Positions 27,614 through 36,479 of a DNA stretch of 55,543 nt are shown in pieces. The notes beneath the pieces were generated by a model. That model was not told where the DNA came from. It did not search any database and saw only the letters and a program-made list of their open reading frames with translations. Both the position numbers and the translations under genes were made by a program. Numbering within the stretch: position 1 is the first letter of the stretch; the number at the start of each line of letters is the position of its first letter. Source of the DNA: Candidatus Peribacteria bacterium (GTDB lineage: Bacteria; Patescibacteriota; Gracilibacteria; Peribacterales; Peribacteraceae); assembly GCA_009691405.1 (NCBI GenBank), contig SICN01000006.1, positions 1-55,543 of the forward strand, given 5' to 3'.

Positions 27614-28398
27614 AGGTGAATCCACTTCCTTCGCAGGTATAAGGCGAGCCCCAGAGCGAAGAGAGGAATGGTAAGGAGCTGTCCTCTACTGAGGAGGATT
27701 CCGTACAGTGAGATGCTTTCGTACGTCTGCTCTCTGAAGAATTCGACTGCGAAGCGCAGAACCGAATAGAGAATGAGAAACAGTGCAGTGGTCTGCCCCA
27801 CTTTTTTCGCTGCTCCAACGGAGGAACGAAGGTGCAGAAAGCAGACACATGCAAGAAAAAGATTCTTGAGCATCGCATACACCTGGGTAGGATGTCTCGA
27901 GCCTTCTACGCCGGGAAAACCCATCGCCCAGGGAAGATTCGTCACGGTGCCGTAGAGCTCTCCGTTGATCAGATTGCCAAGGCGACCGAGTGCCAGACCG
28001 ATCGCGATCGGAACAATCAGCACATCGAGCAACGCAAAGAAGTGAATGTGATGCCTCCTTGCAAAATAGAAGAGCGCGAAGAACACTCCGATGAAACCGC
28101 CATGCGACGACATTCCGCCATGCCAAACTGCAATGATTTCTGCAGGGTGCTCCAAATAGAATGTGCCACCGTAGAAAAATATGTACCCAAGTCTTCCGCC
28201 AAGCAGTACCCCGAGAAACACGCTCACAAACAAAGACTCTCTCTGGCGCTCATTCAGTGTGAGCTTTCGGTATTGAAGAAACTTCGGCAGAAGCCAGAGA
28301 CCGATAAGAAACCCCAGCATGTACATGATTCCGTACCAATGAATTTCAAATTGTCCGAGAGCGAGTGCCACTGAACGCGAAGGAAGAAATTGGATCAT
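27610..28398 (-). CDS. lgt: Prolipoprotein diacylglyceryl transferase
   Basis: IHWYGIMYMLGFLIGLWLL; HGGMSSHGGFIGVFFALFYFARRH; GRLGNLINGELYGTVTNLPWAMGFP...RHPTQVYAM. Confidence 0.95.
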   Translation of the reverse strand: MIQFLPSRSVALALGQFEIHWYGIMYMLGFLIGLWLLPKFLQYRKLTLNERQRESLFVSVFLGVLLGGRLGYIFFYGGTFYLEHPAEIIAVWHGGMSSHGGFIGVFFALFYFARRHHIHFFALLDVLIVPIAIGLALGRLGNLINGELYGTVTNLPWAMGFPGVEGSRHPTQVYAMLKNLFLACVCFLHLRSSVGAAKKVGQTTALFLILYSVLRFAVEFFREQTYESISLYGILLSRGQLLTIPLFALGLALYLRRKWIHL

Positions 28399-28430
28399 GT
28401 TGATAAGTATAGTATAAGTTATTCGATCGT

Positions 28431-29462
28431 ATGCGTATTCTCGGAATCGAAACATCGTGCGACGAAACATCTGCAGCCGTTGTCGATCATGGATGCAATG
28501 TCCTCAGTTGTGTCATTGGTAGCTCGAAAAAGGATTTCGAGTTTCGCGGTGGTGTCATCCCCGAGGATGCCGCAAGAAAACAGCTTGAGATGATTCTTCC
28601 CGTCATCGAGAAGGCTCTCAAGAATGCAAACTGTGATCACACCGAGATCGATGCGATTGCTGTCACAGCCGGTCCGGGGCTCCTCGGCTCACTTTTAGTC
28701 GGCACAACGACATCCAGGGCGCTCAGTGCTCTCTGGAAAAAGCCACTCATTCCTGTGCATCACACACTTGGTCATCTCAGTTCAACATGGCTGGAAGCAG
28801 AAGGGGTGGATGTCTTTCCGATTCTCACACTGTCTGTCTCCGGGGGGCATAGCGATCTCTGGTATCGAACATCCCACATGACGGGTGCACTCTTGGGCTC
28901 GACGCGTGATGATGCCGCGGGAGAGGCATTCGACAAGGGTGCGATGATGCTTGGGCTTCCTTACCCTGGAGGACCGGCACTTGCATCGCTCGCGGATGCC
29001 GGAGACGAAGAATCATGCACTTTCCCTCTTCCCCTTTCTCATGAACACAGCATGGATTTCAGTTTCTCCGGTCTTAAAACATCTCTCAAGTATGTACTGA
29101 GGGATCTTGGAGACAGGGTCAAGGATGATTCGGTCCGAGCATCCATTGCAGCAAGCTACCAGTTTGCAATCTGTCTTCATCTTCAGTCTTCCGTCGAAAG
29201 GGCGCTCAAAAAATTTCCTGAATGCAAGCACATTCACGTCGTCGGCGGTGTTTCCGCGAACCAAAGACTCCGTGTGATGCTCAAGAAACTTGCGGAAGTC
29301 CATGGTATAGGCGTTCGGTGGCCGAGTCAGCTTTCCTACTGCACCGACAACGGCGCCATGATTGCGGCTGCAGGATTTTTTCTTATTTCAGAAAAGCCCG
29401 AAACGCTGGGTGCCGATTTCAAAACAAGCGCCACACAGAGCCTCAGCCTGTCTAGTAATTGA
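28431..29462 (+). CDS. tsaD: tRNA N6-threonylcarbamoyladenosine synthase TsaD
   Basis: MRILGIETSCDETSAAVV; AVTAGPGLLGSLLVG; VHHTLGHLSS; VVGGVSANQRLR; CTDNGAMIAAAG. Confidence 0.96.
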   Translation: MRILGIETSCDETSAAVVDHGCNVLSCVIGSSKKDFEFRGGVIPEDAARKQLEMILPVIEKALKNANCDHTEIDAIAVTAGPGLLGSLLVGTTTSRALSALWKKPLIPVHHTLGHLSSTWLEAEGVDVFPILTLSVSGGHSDLWYRTSHMTGALLGSTRDDAAGEAFDKGAMMLGLPYPGGPALASLADAGDEESCTFPLPLSHEHSMDFSFSGLKTSLKYVLRDLGDRVKDDSVRASIAASYQFAICLHLQSSVERALKKFPECKHIHVVGGVSANQRLRVMLKKLAEVHGIGVRWPSQLSYCTDNGAMIAAAGFFLISEKPETLGADFKTSATQSLSLSSN

Positions 29463-29550
29463 AAGCGCTGAGTGCGGGAAAGAGTGCACCGAGAATAATT
29501 GCCAGAACTCCGGCAATAGCAACGCCGCGTACAAATGAGGAAGTTTTCAT
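29452..29550 (-). CDS. 32-aa single-TM micropeptide
   Basis: Reverse strand ATG...TAG: MKTSSFVRGVAIAGVLAIILGALFPALSAFNY*; starts next to the PKD protein stop (below the ORF-track length cutoff). Confidence 0.45.
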   Translation of the reverse strand: MKTSSFVRGVAIAGVLAIILGALFPALSAFNY

Positions 29551-31616
29551 TCAATGGTGACGGTAATGGTTGAAGTTTTTTGGCTCTTACGTCCGTCTTT
29601 GGTCGTCGCCGTCAGCGTCACCTGATATTTTCCCTCGGCAATGAAGACATGAGTCGGGCTTTTTTGATCGCTCTGCGCGCCGTCGCCGAAATTCCAGAGC
29701 ATGGATTCAAATTCTCCGGCAGAGCAGGAAGAATCGAAGAAGACGCCCAAAGGTCCCTTTCCGCTCGTTCTACTCGGCATGAAGCAGGCATCGATGATGG
29801 GAGCCTTCACCACAAGAGTTTGTGTGCCTGTATACCTCTTGCCTGATGTGGTTTGAACCGTCACTCCGATCGCATATGTTCCGGGCGACTCGTAGAGGTG
29901 AGTGATCCGTGATCCGGAAAATTTACTCTCATTGGTTGCATTGCCGTCGCCATAGTCCCAGACGAATCCTGTGATTTCTTCTCCAACGGCAACGAATGTA
30001 TCTGATGCATCGAATGTCACCGTAGCGGGTGCTGTTGGAGTTGCGGGATCCATCGTGAAACGAACGACAGACTCGGGTGACTTTGCATTGATGATAAGGC
30101 GCCTTCGGAAGACATTCTGATCCGGATCGACGGCGATGAGATCAAGGAAATATCGTCCTATGTCGCGATACACTGCATGAAAACTCTTATCGGTTGCGAG
30201 CACTTCCGTTGCATTCTGCGCATCCCATGCGAATGAAATGAGCGGCTGTGAGGTGATCGGAGTAATATCGACGACCAGAGGCACCTCACCTTGGATTGCG
30301 TTGCCGTTCACTTCGGGACTTCCCTGAAAACTCAAGTCAGGGAGTGAGAGCGGATTGGTGATGCGAACCACTTTCGAAAGTTTTGCAGTCGCCCCACTCT
30401 GCGACCTCACGGTGGCATTCACTGTGAATGTGCCGACAGTGGAATAGACGTGGGCAATGCGAAGACCTTCTCCTGTCTTTGCATCCCCGAAATCCCATGA
30501 GGCGTTCGCAATCGGCTCCTTCGTTTTCAGAGTGAACACGGCGCCAAACGGAGGTGTCCCCAGGAGTGTTGCTGGCTCCGTGTCGAGCGTGATCGGAAAT
30601 GGCTGCTCCTGTGGCTTCACGATTTCGATTCTCCGCTGATACGATGTCTGCGTCTGATTGGAAAGTGCAATCGTCACGCTGACGCTGACCGGTCCGAGTC
30701 GCCTGTACGTATACGATACTGTTGCATTCGATGTGTCTGTATCAATGGTGCCGTCTCCATCGAAATCCCACTGCGCCTTGACGAGAGTCGGAGCATTGGG
30801 GACGTTCTTATTCAGCAGGTGCTCGATGGAGAAGGAAGCGGGTTCATCGACAATTGGATTCGCGGGCTCCAGAAAGAAGCTCTCTCTTGGAACAATAAGC
30901 CGAAGACCCACCTGTTTAAAGGAGCCATTGGTCATTGTGACGGTTGCGGCAATCGGATAAATTCCAGATCGGGAAGCGATGAATGTCGCCTGAGAATCAA
31001 AGGTTTCCTGATCGAAGATCCCGTCTCCTGTGAAGTCCCACTGGTACTTGAGAGGCACAAGTCCGAGTTTCTCGAAAATGGCAAGACTGTCCTGCATGCC
31101 AAACGTCACGGAAACGGGTGCGACCAGCAGTTCTCCGGATGACGGAGACAGAACCTGCAAAAAAAACGTGGGTTCCTTGTTCATCGAGACGAGTGTGAAT
31201 CCGCTGATCGCGATCACAGGAAGAACTCCCGCCACGAGCCGAAACAAGGCTCCTATTTTGATTCGTGCATTCTTGTTTTTGACCAAAGCGATCCTCATGC
31301 AGCCGACAATGCCAAAGAGCGAGCTACAAGCGATGCCGAGGAGAAGAACGAGCATGCCTATGTTTTTCAGTTCCGCATCGCTGCCGTCCTGTCTCGGGAA
31401 ATGAGACAGGAGATACAGAGCAAACCCGATGTACACGATAGTGGCGAGAATCAGGATGATCCACGCTGCCTTTGCAAAAAGGTGAATTCGTTTCGAGGGA
31501 TCGGACGAAAACTCCACAGAAAGAGACGGCGGTTCCGCTTTCTGGATGAAATCCTCGGGGGATCGTGACAGTACAATGCCATCGAGCGGAGCCTGCGGTT
31601 TCTGATCTTGCATCAT
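29547..31616 (-). CDS. PKD-repeat membrane/surface protein
   Basis: Several TM helices, then repeats such as WDFGDAKTGEGLRIAHVYSTVGTFTVNATV, WDYGDGNATNESKFSGSRITHLYESPGTYAIGVTV, WNFGDGAQSDQKSPTHVFIAEGKYQVTLTAT. Confidence 0.9.
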   Translation of the reverse strand: MMQDQKPQAPLDGIVLSRSPEDFIQKAEPPSLSVEFSSDPSKRIHLFAKAAWIILILATIVYIGFALYLLSHFPRQDGSDAELKNIGMLVLLLGIACSSLFGIVGCMRIALVKNKNARIKIGALFRLVAGVLPVIAISGFTLVSMNKEPTFFLQVLSPSSGELLVAPVSVTFGMQDSLAIFEKLGLVPLKYQWDFTGDGIFDQETFDSQATFIASRSGIYPIAATVTMTNGSFKQVGLRLIVPRESFFLEPANPIVDEPASFSIEHLLNKNVPNAPTLVKAQWDFDGDGTIDTDTSNATVSYTYRRLGPVSVSVTIALSNQTQTSYQRRIEIVKPQEQPFPITLDTEPATLLGTPPFGAVFTLKTKEPIANASWDFGDAKTGEGLRIAHVYSTVGTFTVNATVRSQSGATAKLSKVVRITNPLSLPDLSFQGSPEVNGNAIQGEVPLVVDITPITSQPLISFAWDAQNATEVLATDKSFHAVYRDIGRYFLDLIAVDPDQNVFRRRLIINAKSPESVVRFTMDPATPTAPATVTFDASDTFVAVGEEITGFVWDYGDGNATNESKFSGSRITHLYESPGTYAIGVTVQTTSGKRYTGTQTLVVKAPIIDACFMPSRTSGKGPLGVFFDSSCSAGEFESMLWNFGDGAQSDQKSPTHVFIAEGKYQVTLTATTKDGRKSQKTSTITVTIE

Positions 31617-31659
31617 TGTTTCATGCAGTATCCACGGAATAGACTGCGGGCGGAAGTGG

Positions 31660-32334
31660 CTACTCCGCCAAAATCATGTCGAAGATAGCATCGGGGAGAA
31701 CGCTGCTACCAATTAATGTCGATGCGGAAACCTCGAAAACCGATGACTGATCCAGATGCGCTGACAAAAGAAACTTCGACGATTCCATCTCCGGTACTGC
31801 GTCTACAATCTTCCACTCCACATGCAGAAGATCGAATGTCCTTGCATCAATCCGCAAGATCCCCGATGTATTCGCAGCACCCAAGCCAGAAAATTCCGTG
31901 GGAATGTTCACAGAGAGAATGTAAACGTACGAGACGGCCGAGGTTCGTTGCAGTCTTGAAGAATTGATGCGAATTGCATCGGAGTATGCATCAATCGCCG
32001 ACGATTCGGGAACCGATGATGGTGTTCCCTCTCCCGATGAAAGAAAAATGGTTTTTTGGATGCTTATTCCGCGTTTCATTGTCGTACCCGTGAAGTGAAG
32101 AAACCATGCCTGCTTGATAGGAAGAACAGAACCGCTGAACGAGAAATTTGCAGAGTGCTCACTGCCGTTCTTTAGCAGAACAAGCGAGCCTGTTCCTCGC
32201 AGCGCGAATCCTTCGCTCGTCATACTGCGAATGATCGCGCGTTTCAACACTTCTTCCGGAGGAAATTTCTGCGGCGGTACCATGCTGCACGCTGTCAGCA
32301 AAAAAATGCAGGAAAGCAATGTGAGAATTCTCAT
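31660..32334 (-). CDS. Predicted lipoprotein
   Basis: MRILTLLSCIFLLTACSMVPP lipobox. Confidence 0.7.
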   Translation of the reverse strand: MRILTLLSCIFLLTACSMVPPQKFPPEEVLKRAIIRSMTSEGFALRGTGSLVLLKNGSEHSANFSFSGSVLPIKQAWFLHFTGTTMKRGISIQKTIFLSSGEGTPSSVPESSAIDAYSDAIRINSSRLQRTSAVSYVYILSVNIPTEFSGLGAANTSGILRIDARTFDLLHVEWKIVDAVPEMESSKFLLSAHLDQSSVFEVSASTLIGSSVLPDAIFDMILAE

Positions 32335-33278
32335 CTCTCGCGGTACGGAGAAGCTGCGATATCAGACGGCTCTTCGATGATGAAGCTGACAGTCTTACTC
32401 TGTGAACCCCTTACTTCAGCCTTCAGATTGAGGACGATTGTCTGTCCTGCGTGAAGAATGAACATCGGGCTGAAATCAAGTGTGATGGTATACCCGCGCA
32501 TCCTTGGAGCCAGGCGCGTCAGTACGGTGCCGGAAAGCTTCTGGAGTGAGAACCACTGCAAATCCATATCGCGAGCACGACCATCATTCGTGAATGTTAT
32601 TCGCTTAAGAAGCTGCGCACTCTTCACATCGGCGGTAAGCTGCAGCCTCGCAACAGTTTCAATTCTTCCGTACCGAATGGGGCCGGAGATCGTCAGCAGT
32701 CTCGCAGTCAGTTTCCCTGCGGTCACCGGTAACGCCACCACCGTTTTTTTGTCGTCACCGGACGACAAAACAGTTTCCTTTGCCGTGGACATAATGCCAT
32801 GAAGCCCTGATAGAGCGATACCGTGTTCGGATGCAACGGTTGCATCTTGGCTCATATCGGCGAAGATCGTCAGGGACGTCGCACTGCATTTCGGAATGAC
32901 GTGGGAGCGAAACCTCAGTATTGCCGTTTTACCACTGCGATCGAATTGCGCGGAGCGTGTCACTCGGGTGTAGCCGTCCACTGCGTACACGGAAGTGATG
33001 TCATCCGCACTTCCAAGACCTGTGTGTCGAAGTTCGAGCGATTGTATTTTGATGTCGCTTTCGCAAGAAGCTGAGAGATTCAGCACCAGAAAAGGAACAC
33101 GCGTTGCTCCCCGTGCAACAGATCCGAGCTGAAGCTCGTCCTCGACTGCAATCGTCAGCTGTCCGCTTCCGCTCGCTTCGTACCGAGTCGCAGTCTGCAA
33201 TGCAGTCGCTGCTGGCTCAGACGGGTGCATGAAATCCAACAACATGAGTGCGACCATTACCGAGGGCAGGATATTCAT
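32331..33278 (-). CDS. Hypothetical secreted protein
   Basis: 315-aa ORF with N-terminal signal, 4-nt overlap with downstream lipoprotein gene. Confidence 0.65.
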   Translation of the reverse strand: MNILPSVMVALMLLDFMHPSEPAATALQTATRYEASGSGQLTIAVEDELQLGSVARGATRVPFLVLNLSASCESDIKIQSLELRHTGLGSADDITSVYAVDGYTRVTRSAQFDRSGKTAILRFRSHVIPKCSATSLTIFADMSQDATVASEHGIALSGLHGIMSTAKETVLSSGDDKKTVVALPVTAGKLTARLLTISGPIRYGRIETVARLQLTADVKSAQLLKRITFTNDGRARDMDLQWFSLQKLSGTVLTRLAPRMRGYTITLDFSPMFILHAGQTIVLNLKAEVRGSQSKTVSFIIEEPSDIAASPYRER

Positions 33279-33290
33279 GGTTCGATTGTA

Positions 33291-34181
33291 TCACCATCTC
33301 CCCGATGCTCCCCCACCCCCAAACCCTCCTCCTCCAAATCCACCGAAACCTCCTCTGCCACCTCCAAATCCCCCTCCACCCGGTCCCCAACCTCCCCCAG
33401 CCCACCAACTCGTCCTGCCGCGAGAGTGAAAATTTTTCGACACGACGAAGTCAAGAAAGAGCCCGAGCGGAATCAAGATCGGAATAAGCAGCCACCATCC
33501 GAGAAGCAAGACCCCGATCACTCCGCCGATTCCTCCGAACACCCCGCCGAGCCACCACGATTTAGTTCTTCCAAGAACGGAGACCAGCCACTGGAAGAAA
33601 AAAAGTGCGAAGAGAAAGATAATCCCCGGCACCGGGCTGTCCTCAGGCTTCTCGTACCGCTCAGCGGTGTACTCGCCTCCGATGTGTCTCTCGAGGGACA
33701 CGACCGCAGCGCCAATGCCTGCCGCGTAGTCGCCATTGCGAAAGTTGGGGACGAGGTCGGTATCGATGATACCTTTTGCAACAATGTCCGGCACGGCACC
33801 CTCAAGACCGTACCCGACATCAAATCTCACCTCTCGTCCTCCGTAATCGATGAGCAGGAGAATGCCGTTGTCTTTTCCCTCGGAGCCGATCTTCCACTTG
33901 CGACCGATCTCGAGACCCACTTCCTCAATCGATCTTCCCTCGAGATTCGGAAGAATGACAATCGCTATTTCATTGGTGGTTCGATTTTTGTAATCGAAAA
34001 GTGTTGCTTCGAGTGTCGACTTCTCCGCAGCGCTCAGAATAGCCGCTGTGTCGGTGACATATCCATTATTGATCGGCACGACGAGTGCCGCTCTGGCGCT
34101 TTGATCGTGCGCAAAAAAAACGCAGGCAAACAACAGGAGAAAGAGTCCACCCTTGCCTGCGCGTGAAGAGAAAACGCTCAT
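33291..34181 (-). CDS. TPM-domain (YgcG-like) membrane protein with Gly-rich tail
   Basis: VPINNGYVTDTAAILSAAEKSTLEATLFDYKNRTTNEIAIVILPNLEGRSIEEVGLEIGRKWKIGSEGKDNGILLLI; GGGFGGGRGGFGGFGGGGFGGGGASGRW tail. Confidence 0.9.
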   Translation of the reverse strand: MSVFSSRAGKGGLFLLLFACVFFAHDQSARAALVVPINNGYVTDTAAILSAAEKSTLEATLFDYKNRTTNEIAIVILPNLEGRSIEEVGLEIGRKWKIGSEGKDNGILLLIDYGGREVRFDVGYGLEGAVPDIVAKGIIDTDLVPNFRNGDYAAGIGAAVVSLERHIGGEYTAERYEKPEDSPVPGIIFLFALFFFQWLVSVLGRTKSWWLGGVFGGIGGVIGVLLLGWWLLIPILIPLGLFLDFVVSKNFHSRGRTSWWAGGGWGPGGGGFGGGRGGFGGFGGGGFGGGGASGRW

Positions 34182-34192
34182 TGAAGAGGAGA

Positions 34193-34768
34193 CTATTTCG
34201 TAAAGTCAACGGATGGCGCTTTTTCGGCCTCGGGGTCCGCATCGAAGGTCGCTTCGGGAAGGAAGCCGAAGAGCTTCGCTGCGAGAAGGCCCGGGAATCT
34301 GCGTGTGCGAACGTTGTAGGCGATAACCGCTTCGTTGTAATCCTTGCGGGCAACGGCAACTCTGTTTTCTGTTCCCTCCAACTGTGTCATAAGATCACGG
34401 AACGCCTGGGTAGCTTGCAATTGAGGATAGGCTTCCACGGTCACAAGCAGGCGAGAGAGAGCCGAGTCGAACTGCGAAGCCGCCTGTATCTGTCCAGTTC
34501 TATCTGCAATCGATTTGCTCTGCGACCATGCGCTTCTGGCCTCGGTCACGGCACGAAAGGTTTCCTGCTCAAAGTTTGCGGCACCCTTCACCGTCGAGAC
34601 GAGATTCGGGATGAGATCAAGCCTCCTTTGGTACTGCGTTTCCACCTGCGCCCATCCGTTCTCCACGAATCCCTTCGACGACACAAAGCCGTTGTAGCTC
34701 GATATGAGCCATAGAATAACGACAGCAATGCCACCGATGAGAAACCAGAACGCGGGAATTTTTCGCAT
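34193..34768 (-). CDS. lemA: LemA family protein
   Basis: YNGFVSSKGFVENGWAQVETQYQRRLDLIPNLVSTVKG...AYPQLQATQAFRDLMTQLEGTENRVAVARKDYNEAVIAYN. Confidence 0.94.
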   Translation of the reverse strand: MRKIPAFWFLIGGIAVVILWLISSYNGFVSSKGFVENGWAQVETQYQRRLDLIPNLVSTVKGAANFEQETFRAVTEARSAWSQSKSIADRTGQIQAASQFDSALSRLLVTVEAYPQLQATQAFRDLMTQLEGTENRVAVARKDYNEAVIAYNVRTRRFPGLLAAKLFGFLPEATFDADPEAEKAPSVDFTK

Positions 34769-34836
34769 AGAAATGAGAATGGAGAATAGAACTTTGGAAT
34801 TCTATCAGAAACTAATGCATATGCTAGAATTCATTC

Positions 34837-35163
34837 ATGAAAAATACAGTTCAGCCGCTTGTTTTTATTCTGCTTGTGGCTATTGCTGTTTCTTCGTCGG
34901 CAGTGTCGCTCCGGTCTTCACCCTCCTCTTCATCCAGACCTGTTTTTCGCTTTCCCGATCGCGAGGCGAGTGCGCAATCTTCTGCCGTTGCCCAAAGTAC
35001 GACTTCTCTGCCCTCAATCAAACGTGCTCTTACGAAGGACCAGATCCAGCAGTCCGCCAAAAGGAAAAAGCAGCACGAGGACCTCCTGAAGAAGCTGAAA
35101 GCAATTCTCGATAGGGCCAAGAAATACCAAAGCAGCCAGAGCTCGCAGGTGAGGGCACCATAG
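34837..35163 (+). CDS. Small secreted hypothetical protein
   Basis: MKNTVQPLVFILLVAIAVSSSAVSLRSSPSSSSRPVFRF signal-like N-terminus. Confidence 0.5.
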   Translation: MKNTVQPLVFILLVAIAVSSSAVSLRSSPSSSSRPVFRFPDREASAQSSAVAQSTTSLPSIKRALTKDQIQQSAKRKKQHEDLLKKLKAILDRAKKYQSSQSSQVRAP

Positions 35164-35167
35164 CCCT

Positions 35168-35293
35168 TTAACCCCTGAGGTTATTGATCGGAAGGCTTGC
35201 AACCATGACAACAGTGACAAGAGCAATAAGTGCCATATGAGCCACAAGAAGCCTGAGAGAGATGCCTTTGGAGATGCGAAAAGTGGAGTTCAT
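35168..35293 (-). CDS. 41-aa TM micropeptide ending in LRG
   Basis: Reverse strand: MNSTFRISKGISLRLLVAHMALIALVTVVMVASLPINNLRG*; resembles the N-termini of the window's surface proteins. Confidence 0.4.
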   Translation of the reverse strand: MNSTFRISKGISLRLLVAHMALIALVTVVMVASLPINNLRG

Positions 35294-35416
35294 AATTTTG
35301 GGGGAGCGGAATTGTAAAGCCACCTTTTCTTTTGTCCAGAAAATCGAACAAATAATGTGTTCAATAAAGCCTCTTTTGCTCGAATGTCATTCCTTCGGTA
35401 CGATAAAAAAAGACGT

Positions 35417-35492
35417 CGGGACGTAGCTCAGTTGGTAGAGCGCGTGGTTCGGGACCACGAGGCCGGAGGTTCGAGTCCTCTCGTTCCGACCA
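35417..35492 (+). tRNA. tRNA-Pro (anticodon CGG), CCA encoded
   Basis: CGGGACG TAGCTCAGTTGGTAGAGC CGTGG TTCGGGA CCACG AGGCC GGAGGTTCGAGTCCTC CGTTCCG ACCA. Confidence 0.95.
35459..35492 (+). repeat. 34-bp direct repeat, copy 1 (3' part of tRNA-Pro)
   Basis: gaggccggaggttcgagtcctctcgttccgacca. Confidence 0.97.
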
Positions 35493-35517
35493 TATTCATT
35501 CACCACATGCTTCTTCA

Positions 35518-35799
35518 ATGACCACAGGAGGCTTCCTCTACATGCTGAAGAGTCACAGTGACAGCTCTTTTTATTTTGGTTCCACGAGTGATATCAATCG
35601 TCGTCTTGCGCAACACAATAATGGAGAATCATCGTCGACTCGTACAAAACGGCCGTGGGTATTAGTATTTGTAATGAAATTCGATCAGGTTGCTCAGGCA
35701 AGAAAAATCGAACAGACTCTCAAGGCACAGAAACAGAAAATAACACCCCCACGTTTACTCCTCGCCATTGCCGATTACCTACGTCGAGCAGAAGAGTAA
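35518..35799 (+). CDS. GIY-YIG nuclease domain protein
   Basis: MTTGGFLYMLKSHSDSSFYFGSTSDINRRLAQHNNGESSSTRTKRPWVLVF...QARKIEQTLKAQKQK; GIY-YIG core with R, H and E residues retained. Confidence 0.9.
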   Translation: MTTGGFLYMLKSHSDSSFYFGSTSDINRRLAQHNNGESSSTRTKRPWVLVFVMKFDQVAQARKIEQTLKAQKQKITPPRLLLAIADYLRRAEE

Positions 35800-35817
35800 A
35801 GCGCCCCGCGGAGCGGG

Positions 35818-35851
35818 GAGGCCGGAGGTTCGAGTCCTCTCGTTCCGACCA
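35818..35851 (+). repeat. 34-bp direct repeat, copy 2 (duplicated tRNA-Pro 3' end incl. CCA)
   Basis: gaggccggaggttcgagtcctctcgttccgacca, identical to 35459..35492; preceded by a CCCCGC-GGA-GCGGGG hairpin. Confidence 0.97.
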
Positions 35852-35955
35852 ACCTTCGCAGAAGGTTGTCCGCCGAAGCCCGCAGCGAAGGTGGACATCA
35901 CTTCAATTAACAACATCTACGTCCTTCTGCTTCGGCTGGCAGGCAATTCAATATC

Positions 35956-36441
35956 CTACTTCACCTCCTTCAGCGTGCCCTGCGCAACGAGGACTTTCCC
36001 GAGGTAGATGCTTACAGCATTGTAGCCCTTCACATCGGTTTGGGTTGTGAGCTCGACTGAATGACGGGTGTCCCCGAGAATGCTCTCGAGAATTCCCACT
36101 TCCATCGTCACATTCGTCGAAGTATTTCGAAGCATTACTGAGTAATTCGTCTTCTCCGGTGCCTTCAGGATATTCACATTCACCGTCACCACCGAGGAAC
36201 CGTCCTTAAACCTGCGAAGGTAACCGATACCATTGGCCTTCGCGGGAGCGACACCCGAGACTGCGCCGTACGAGAAAAATGTCTGTGCCCCATGAACAGG
36301 ATCCACAGGATCATCTCCTTTCTGAATGACCTGATTGTATTTCTTTGCTTTATCGACTGCAGCAGGATCGACCGTATCGCTTTTGCCGCATGCGGAGACA
36401 AGAAGAGCTGCAGTGAGGAGAAAGAGTGAAAGTTTTTTCAT
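35956..36441 (-). CDS. Predicted lipoprotein
   Basis: MKKLSLFLLTAALLVSACGKSD lipobox. Confidence 0.75.
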   Translation of the reverse strand: MKKLSLFLLTAALLVSACGKSDTVDPAAVDKAKKYNQVIQKGDDPVDPVHGAQTFFSYGAVSGVAPAKANGIGYLRRFKDGSSVVTVNVNILKAPEKTNYSVMLRNTSTNVTMEVGILESILGDTRHSVELTTQTDVKGYNAVSIYLGKVLVAQGTLKEVK

Positions 36442-36479
36442 GGAGAATTGGTGGAACGATCCCATTGTAGCACAACCGA

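Larger units (their letters stand above)
35493..35851 (+). mobile_element. Candidate minimal GIY-YIG cassette inserted at tRNA-Pro 3' end
   Basis: Single GIY-YIG gene bounded by a 34-bp exact duplication of the tRNA 3' end. Confidence 0.6.
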
